This document shows, piece after piece, positions 59,507-64,000 of a stretch of 64,000 bases of DNA. The stretch is from Lachnospiraceae bacterium (GTDB lineage Bacteria; Bacillota; Clostridia; Lachnospirales; Lachnospiraceae). The stretch is taken from NCBI GenBank assembly GCA_030540075.1, contig JAUNWX010000005.1:13052-77051 (forward strand), in the 5' to 3' direction. Position numbers and translations under genes: made by a program. A model generated the notes under the pieces. It worked only from the letters and a program-made list of their open reading frames with translations, was not told where the DNA came from and did no database searches. The number at the start of each line of letters is the position of its first letter. Position 1 is the first letter of the stretch.

Positions 59507-60323
59507 GTGTGAATCCGTACGATAAGGTTTTTCAGACAGTGACTGGAAAATTGAACCGGTCAAAGGATTGGGGGCAGATGACAAGAAGTGATGAGAGGCA
59601 GGCGTCAGCCGCGATCCGGGCATCCGGAGGTATGCTCGGATTACGTGAGTTGTTATAGGGAAAGGGCCGCGGGAGAGAAGCGCGAGTCGCCAGCCGGATG
59701 TGCTTTTCTCGGCCCGCCCCTGCCGCCCACCCTGTTCAGGCAGAGACTCCGGAAAGTTTCGGCCCCACCCTATGCGGCAGGGGCGCGCTGAGGCGGCTGA
59801 ATAGCTGGAAATCGATGCTTCTATCCAATAATCGACGGTTTTTTAAATTGTGGATATAATCGACAGTTGTTATCGTTTTTACGAGGGAATCAAAAATATC
59901 CACGATTTCAAAATATGACACTTATTGGTTAGTTTTCTGGAAAATCAGACATACGCGTATAAGCGTACCATCCAATTATTTTTGGTTTTTAAAATAGTGG
60001 ATATGTATTTTCGAATTTGGGTAAGCATTTCTTTGAATGTATATCCAATAATTCTTCTTTTCCTAAAAGCTGAATACTTGAGGAACGAGCTTCCCTATGA
60101 AATAAGACTTTTAATATCCAATATTTTTGAAATCACCTAGGATTGGATAGTTTGCGATTGCCTTCGAATTTTTTGGGCTGAATTGATATCCATTTTTTGA
60201 AAATATGAAGCAGATTAGATAGGACTAGAGGAGTGTTACTAAAAATTGGAATCGTTGTTCACACATGACTTTAGATAGATCATGCCGGACAACGGTCATC
60301 GCAACATACATCTTTGGATTTGT
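59507..60323. other. Gene-free, partly AT-rich region with repeated TATCCA words
   Basis: 59510-59800 is GC-rich without a credible gene. From about 59815 composition turns AT-rich. Within 430 bp there are about eight TATCCA/TGGATA words, several as ATCCAATAAT-like copies (59823, 60042, 60116) and three resembling DnaA boxes (TGTGGATAT about 59856; ATATCCACG about 59897; GTGGATATG about 59999). A 71-residue frame at 59925-60140 has a TTG start without ribosome site and is not called. Confidence 0.4.
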
Positions 60324-60360
60324 AAAAAAGAGATGCCCCACTAGAGGCATCTCTCAAAAA
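60324..60360. terminator. Bidirectional terminator after hepT
   Basis: GAGATGCC, CCACTAGA, GGCATCTC with A-run on both sides (T-run on the minus strand). Confidence 0.85.
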
Positions 60361-60362
60361 AA

Positions 60363-60716
60363 TCAGATAAAATCGTCCTTTTCGTCATTCAGGATATTCT
60401 TAAGTTGTATCTTGAGTTTAGGAAAATCATTGCGAACAGTATCATAAACATCGCCCATTTTTAAGGTCTGATATTTATGCGCAGCAATATCTCTGAACCC
60501 GGCGGCCTGTTTCCATGGGATTTTAGGATATGCTTGTCTGGTTGGATCGGTTATGTTCTTTATTAATTCTCCGATATTGATAACAGTCATGCAGACAGCA
60601 CGTTTCGTTTTCTCGTCTTCTTCAAAATTCTGAAGAGTTTCGTTTCCTAAAAGTTCATCGGCAACATCCAGCTCAGAGATTATTTTCTTTATCAATATAT
60701 AGTCTCTATGATTCAT
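60363..60716 (-). CDS. hepT: HEPN-domain toxin HepT (DUF86)
   Basis: 117 residues, all-helical HEPN protein. The R-x4-H-x-Y motif is R75-DIAA-H80-K-Y82, the active-site signature of HepT toxins. Members act as RNases that are silenced by AMPylation of the motif tyrosine by the partner MntA. The start overlaps the end of mntA by 11 nt, so the two are co-translated, antitoxin first. More AT-rich codon use than the neighbours suggests horizontal acquisition, as usual for such modules. Terminator at 60324. Confidence 0.85.
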   Translation of the reverse strand: MNHRDYILIKKIISELDVADELLGNETLQNFEEDEKTKRAVCMTVINIGELIKNITDPTRQAYPKIPWKQAAGFRDIAAHKYQTLKMGDVYDTVRNDFPKLKIQLKNILNDEKDDFI

Positions 60717-60996
60717 ACAGTGGAACCGCCTTATCTATATCAATCATGGCATCCCTGTTCAGCGGACCATGAATTACATCCACGTCTTTCCCAAGCAGCT
60801 CTTCCATGCGAAGCTTAAGTCCGGATAATGTGAGGAGCGATACATGCTCTGTATCGAATTCAACAATCAAATCCACATCACTATTTTCGTTAAAGCTGCC
60901 ATTTGCGTAAGAACCAAATAAAACCACGCGTTTAATCGGATATTCTTTTGCTGCTTCTTTAACACTGTTTGTAATCTCATTGGTCGTTAATGTCAT
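60706..60996 (-). CDS. mntA: MntA-like minimal nucleotidyltransferase antitoxin
   Basis: 96 residues. The G-S-x10-D-x-D motif is G28-S29..D40-V-D42 (LFGSYANGSFNENSDVDLIV), with a third Asp in LGKDVDVIHG. This is the AMPylating antitoxin of HepT/MntA (type VII) toxin-antitoxin systems. ATG at 60996 is chosen because AGGAGG is 6 nt upstream; the frame is open 7 codons more but without SD. Lies between rplL and the zinc-ribbon gene on the opposite strand. Confidence 0.85.
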   Translation of the reverse strand: MTLTTNEITNSVKEAAKEYPIKRVVLFGSYANGSFNENSDVDLIVEFDTEHVSLLTLSGLKLRMEELLGKDVDVIHGPLNRDAMIDIDKAVPLYES

Positions 60997-61141
60997 GGTG
61001 CGCCTCCTTTTATTCATATTATCATAAATGAAGTGTTTTTGGTTAGAAATACAGCTCGGATATTATTCCTGTTTTGTACGTTTTTATGCCCTCCCCACCC
61101 CTCCCTGCCCCATAATTTTAATAACTATCTCTACGATTATT

Positions 61142-61150
61142 TGGTATAAT
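61142..61150 (+). promoter_or_regulatory. Extended -10 promoter of the zinc-ribbon gene
   Basis: TGGTATAAT; no clear -35. The transcript includes a GCTTCGC, ATCCC, GCGAAGC hairpin (61180-61198) shortly before the start codon. Confidence 0.5.
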
Positions 61151-61215
61151 AAAATAAGGACTGTCTAAATATATTTGCTTCGCATCCCGCGAAGCGCACT
61201 GAACAAGGCATATTT

Positions 61216-64000
61216 ATGATTTGTACAAACTGTGGAAAAGAAATACAGGATGGCGCGTCGTTCTGCCCTTACTGCGGAGCGCTGTTTGCCGACGGCTTAG
61301 TCCGGATCCACTACGAGGCGCAGCTCGAGAGTTCGGCGGAGACGCTTCCGGTCTATAACGCGGAAACCGTGCGCGCGGCCTGGGACCGTCAGAAGGCAAC
61401 CATCGGCGACGACCTTTCGGCGAAGCTCGATCATATGGCGGAGACCCCGTCGGCTGATGCAGGCGATCTCAACGTAGATGGCGCAGCTTCGACACTTGCT
61501 GCCACTGTCACATCGTCGGCCAATGCAGGCGACCTCAACGCAGAGGACGCAGCCTCAACACTTGCTGCCGCCGGTGCATCGTCGGCTGATGCAGGCGACC
61601 TAGGCACGGCTGACGCTGCGGCAGATCCTCGCGTAACGCAGGACGGTGAGCATGCTTCGGAAGAAGATGCTGAAGATGCCGCAAACACGCCTGCGCGTGA
61701 GGATATCGACGCAGATTTCGATATAGACTTCGGCGATTCCTTCGGAAGGAAATGTGATGCTTCATCGAAAGCATCTGCTGTAGAGTCTTCTTCGGAAGAC
61801 GAGGAGGATTACGATCCGGCAGCGGAAGACGAAGCAATCCTGGATGAGTTTTACAAGAAGGCCCTCCGCTTCGAGGCAGAGAAGCGCCGCCGTCGTGAGG
61901 AAGAAGAGCGCAAAGCCCGCGAGGAAGCCGAGGCGAGAGCCGAAGCGGAGCGGAAGGCACGCGAAGAAGCGGAGCGCATCGCCCGCGAAGAAGCTGAGGC
62001 GAGAGCCGAAGCAGAGCGGAAGGCGCGCGAAGAAGCAGAGCGAATCGCCCGTGAAGAGGCAGACGCGAAAGCAGAAGCAGAGCGTCTCGCCCGTGAAGAA
62101 GCGGAGCGTCAGGCCCGTGAAGAGGAAGAGGCGAGAGCGGAGGCTGAGCGCAAGGCACAGGAAGAAGCCGAAGCCCAGGCGAAGAAGGACGCAGAACGCG
62201 CCGAACTCGAAGAAGCGATGAAGCAGGAGCTTCTCAACCTCGCCGCCCATAAAACCCTCGGCACTCACATGTTTGACGATGACGAGGACGAAGAGGCAAC
62301 GGCAGAAGAGTCAGAAGTCGTAGAAGAGTCAGAGACTTCAGAGACGACGGAAGCCGTAGAAGGGACAGAAGAAGCTTCTACCGAAAAAACGACAGACGAA
62401 GCGGCTACCGAAGAGGAATCTGCTGAAGAAGCAGAAACTTCCGAGGACGCTGAAACTGTAGAAGAATCAGCTGAAGTTTCAGCTGAGGACACGAAAGTAG
62501 CGGAGAATGTCGAGGAAACATCTGCAGAAAACACAGCAGAATCTGACGAATCCATTGAAGAGGAAGCTGCCGAAGAAGAGACTTCCGAAGCAACCGAATC
62601 TTCCGATGAGGTTGAGCTGGTAGAAGCAGAGGAAGCTTCCACTGAGGAAACAACGGACGAAGTAGCAGAATCTGAAGAAACAGTAGAGGAAGCAGTTGCC
62701 GAAGAGCCGGAAACTACGGAAGAAACAGAATCCACTGAGGAAACAACGGACGAAACTGTAGAATCTGAAGAAACAACAGAGGAAGCAGAATCTGAAGAAA
62801 CAGAAGCAGTAGAGGAAACCGAAGAAACTTCCGAGGAGGCATCAACCGAAGAAACAGACAAAGATTCCGAAGCCGAGACCGCAGAGGTGATCCCGATCGC
62901 GGATCATCTGCCGGATGATCCAGAGGAAGAGTCCGAGGAAGAGTCCGAGGATGATTCCGACGATGACGACATCGATGAGGATTCCGACGAGTCCCTCGAT
63001 TCCGATGAGGCAGATTCTGACGAGTCCTTCGACAGCGATGCTGACGATTCCGACAGCCCCGACACGGACGACTCCGATAACACAGATTCTGACGAGTCTC
63101 TCGACAGCGATGCTGACGCTTCCGACGATCTTGACACTGACGACTCTGATGACGAGGATTCAGACCTCGCCGCTGACGACTCTGACGAAGACTCCGAGTC
63201 CGCCACCGCCGAGGATTCCGACTCCGCTGAAAGCGAGCACACGGCCACCATCACTCCGCTCAACGATTTCGATCGTGTCGACCAGATGCTGGGCGTGAGC
63301 GACGTCACCGCCGACACCGATTCCACCGCTTCCGCGGCACACGCGCACAGCGCGAAGCGGTTTGTGAAAGTCGCGCTCGCAGTGATCGCCGTCGTGGCCG
63401 TAGCATTGGCGGGATGGTACCAGATGCCAGCCACGAAGGAAAGCCGGATCCGCAGACAGGCGGAGAAGGCATACGCAGTTGCCGACTACACGAGCGCCGC
63501 AGCGGCCTACCAGCAGCTGTTCAGCTATGGTATGCAGAGTGAGGAGCTCTGTCTCCACGCCGCCGACGCCTACGCAAACGCCGGCCACCACGCCGAGGCC
63601 GTGGCGCTCCTGAAGAGCAGCCTCGCAGACTACCCGGACAGCAGCACGCTGAAGGACGAGCTCGAGGCGCTGGACCCGACGGTTCACTTCGACCCGGAGG
63701 GCGGCGACTTCACCGATCCGGTCAGCGTGAAGCTGAGCACCGACGCCGGCGACCAGGTCCTTTACACGATCCAGCGGGACGGCGACAGCACGAAGCCGGA
63801 GACGATCGAGTATGCCACCCCGGCCGAGCTCAGCTACAGCGGCCGCTATACCGTGACCGCCCACGCGATCGCACGGGACGGCGAGGCGGGCAGCAGCTTC
63901 ACGCAGAGCTACGAGATCCGGCTCGACCCGGACAAGTACTCGCTGAACGACTGGCATGAAACCGCCGACGGCGTACAGTACCTCGACGAGGATGGCCGTT
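61216..64000 (+). CDS. Large zinc-ribbon membrane protein with acidic repeat region (partial, open at right edge)
   Basis: At least 928 residues, cut by the window end. Order of parts: zinc ribbon MICTNCGKEI..SFCPYCG (residues 1-25); tandem 21-residue repeats SANAGDLNAEDAASTLAAAG (about 77-140); E/A/R/K-rich coiled coil (about 211-340); T/E-rich acidic stretch (about 354-558); D/S-rich stretch with DSDESLDSD (about 569-675); one membrane helix FVKVALAVIAVVAVALAGW (about 716-735); TPR-like region YTSAAAAYQQLFSYG.. (about 742-815); a chitobiase/hexosaminidase-C-type beta domain (VHFDPEGGDFTDPVSVKLSTD to SQSYEIRL-like end, about 822-907); and DWHETADGVQYLDEDG, which looks like the start of wall-binding repeats. 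Likely topology N-in/C-out, with some 700 disordered acidic residues in the cytoplasm. Role unknown. ATG at 61216 with a weak AAGG upstream. Confidence 0.8.
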   Translation, partial: MICTNCGKEIQDGASFCPYCGALFADGLVRIHYEAQLESSAETLPVYNAETVRAAWDRQKATIGDDLSAKLDHMAETPSADAGDLNVDGAASTLAATVTSSANAGDLNAEDAASTLAAAGASSADAGDLGTADAAADPRVTQDGEHASEEDAEDAANTPAREDIDADFDIDFGDSFGRKCDASSKASAVESSSEDEEDYDPAAEDEAILDEFYKKALRFEAEKRRRREEEERKAREEAEARAEAERKAREEAERIAREEAEARAEAERKAREEAERIAREEADAKAEAERLAREEAERQAREEEEARAEAERKAQEEAEAQAKKDAERAELEEAMKQELLNLAAHKTLGTHMFDDDEDEEATAEESEVVEESETSETTEAVEGTEEASTEKTTDEAATEEESAEEAETSEDAETVEESAEVSAEDTKVAENVEETSAENTAESDESIEEEAAEEETSEATESSDEVELVEAEEASTEETTDEVAESEETVEEAVAEEPETTEETESTEETTDETVESEETTEEAESEETEAVEETEETSEEASTEETDKDSEAETAEVIPIADHLPDDPEEESEEESEDDSDDDDIDEDSDESLDSDEADSDESFDSDADDSDSPDTDDSDNTDSDESLDSDADASDDLDTDDSDDEDSDLAADDSDEDSESATAEDSDSAESEHTATITPLNDFDRVDQMLGVSDVTADTDSTASAAHAHSAKRFVKVALAVIAVVAVALAGWYQMPATKESRIRRQAEKAYAVADYTSAAAAYQQLFSYGMQSEELCLHAADAYANAGHHAEAVALLKSSLADYPDSSTLKDELEALDPTVHFDPEGGDFTDPVSVKLSTDAGDQVLYTIQRDGDSTKPETIEYATPAELSYSGRYTVTAHAIARDGEAGSSFTQSYEIRLDPDKYSLNDWHETADGVQYLDEDGR
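61446..61634 (+). repeat. 63-bp tandem repeat inside the zinc-ribbon gene
   Basis: Three in-frame units beginning TCGGCTGATGCAGGCGAT, TCGGCCAATGCAGGCGAC and TCGGCTGATGCAGGCGAC, encoding S-A-D/N-A-G-D-L units. The middle unit carries GGCCAATGC; the outer two have GGCTGATGC at the same place. Confidence 0.85.

Noticed and set aside
59925..60140. 71-residue frame in the AT-rich region after rplL
   Set aside because: TTG start without SD; the region is filled with TATCCA repeats. It could be a gene relic but nothing supports expression.
62265..63434. Ser-rich minus-strand frames (198 and 176 codons) opposite the zinc-ribbon gene
   Set aside because: Mirror image of GAA/GAG/GAC-rich plus-strand codons; the plus-strand frame is continuous for over 2.7 kb with recognisable domains.
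1..64000. CRISPR arrays, prophage, transposase or integrase genes
   Set aside because: No regularly spaced identical repeats and no recognisable mobile-element protein in any frame; the repeats seen are short, dispersed and without their own genes.

Overview
The window looks like a chromosomal segment of an anaerobic Bacillota, most likely a GC-rich (high-50s %GC by eye) member of the Clostridia close to Lachnospiraceae. The pointers are the split iron-sulfur serine dehydratase (sdaAB/sdaAA), an archaeal-type ProS, FeoA-FeoA-FeoB with a Cys-rich FeoB partner, lipoproteins with A/E/T-rich linkers after the lipobox, a glycyl radical enzyme with its activase, and strong AGGAGG ribosome binding sites. 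Almost all genes are housekeeping or transport genes; no prophage, transposase or CRISPR array is visible.

Layout. 1-2.5 kb: end of a receiver-domain protein, then MATE efflux pump and alpha/beta hydrolase (TAATG coupled). 2.6-10.4 kb: BMP-family nucleoside-binding lipoprotein, YjjI glycyl radical enzyme, its YjjW activase, then the ATPase and two permeases of a NupOPQ-type nucleoside importer. 10.5-13.6 kb: ABC-F ATPase with a probable attenuator leader, and a secreted glycosidase-like protein. 13.9-18.5 kb: LysR regulator, serine dehydratase operon, uracil permease. 18.7-23.7 kb: small unknown protein, rpiB, DUF4143 ATPase, rlmI, PHP phosphoesterase, tRNA-Cys. 24-32.6 kb: complete ugpCAEB-ugpQ glycerol-3-phosphate/glycerophosphodiester operon followed by ppx-ppk. 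32.8-37 kb: DtxR-type regulator divergent from feoA-feoA-feoB-accessory, with a DtxR-like box on the feo promoter. 37.2-49.4 kb: pgl, aroC, a VOC protein, proS, cca, phosphoglucomutase, acyltransferase, CmpB-like membrane protein, aminotransferase. 49.4-55.8 kb: a 0.9-kb intergenic region, mreB, recD2-comFC, LysR. 56-59.5 kb: rpmG-secE-nusG, rplK-rplA, L10 leader, rplJ-rplL. 59.5-64 kb: AT-rich spacer, HepT/MntA toxin-antitoxin pair, and a very large zinc-ribbon membrane protein running off the end.

How it fits together: the transport systems bring in nucleosides, uracil and glycerol-3-phosphate; YjjI/YjjW sits inside the nucleoside transport cluster, which suggests a role in (deoxy)nucleoside catabolism; ugp with ppx-ppk makes a phosphate module; feo supplies iron for the many Fe-S enzymes.

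The most unusual content is below gene level. (1) A 9-mer GGCCAATGC occurs about 15 times in 64 kb, in several reading frames and in spacers, often forcing rare codons. (2) A family of about six intergenic hairpins shares the apical sequence AGTACTGTGC, one of them expanded into a roughly 235-bp nested palindrome. (3) A GGGGTCAGACCCC/CTTACGAAATTCTTAAGAT repeat family is present and supplies the stop codon of one gene. (4) Several conserved enzymes carry low-complexity in-frame insertions, four of them containing motif (1). (5) The feo operon spacers carry tandem hairpin repeats. All start choices, promoters and repeat counts were read by eye; none was checked against a database.
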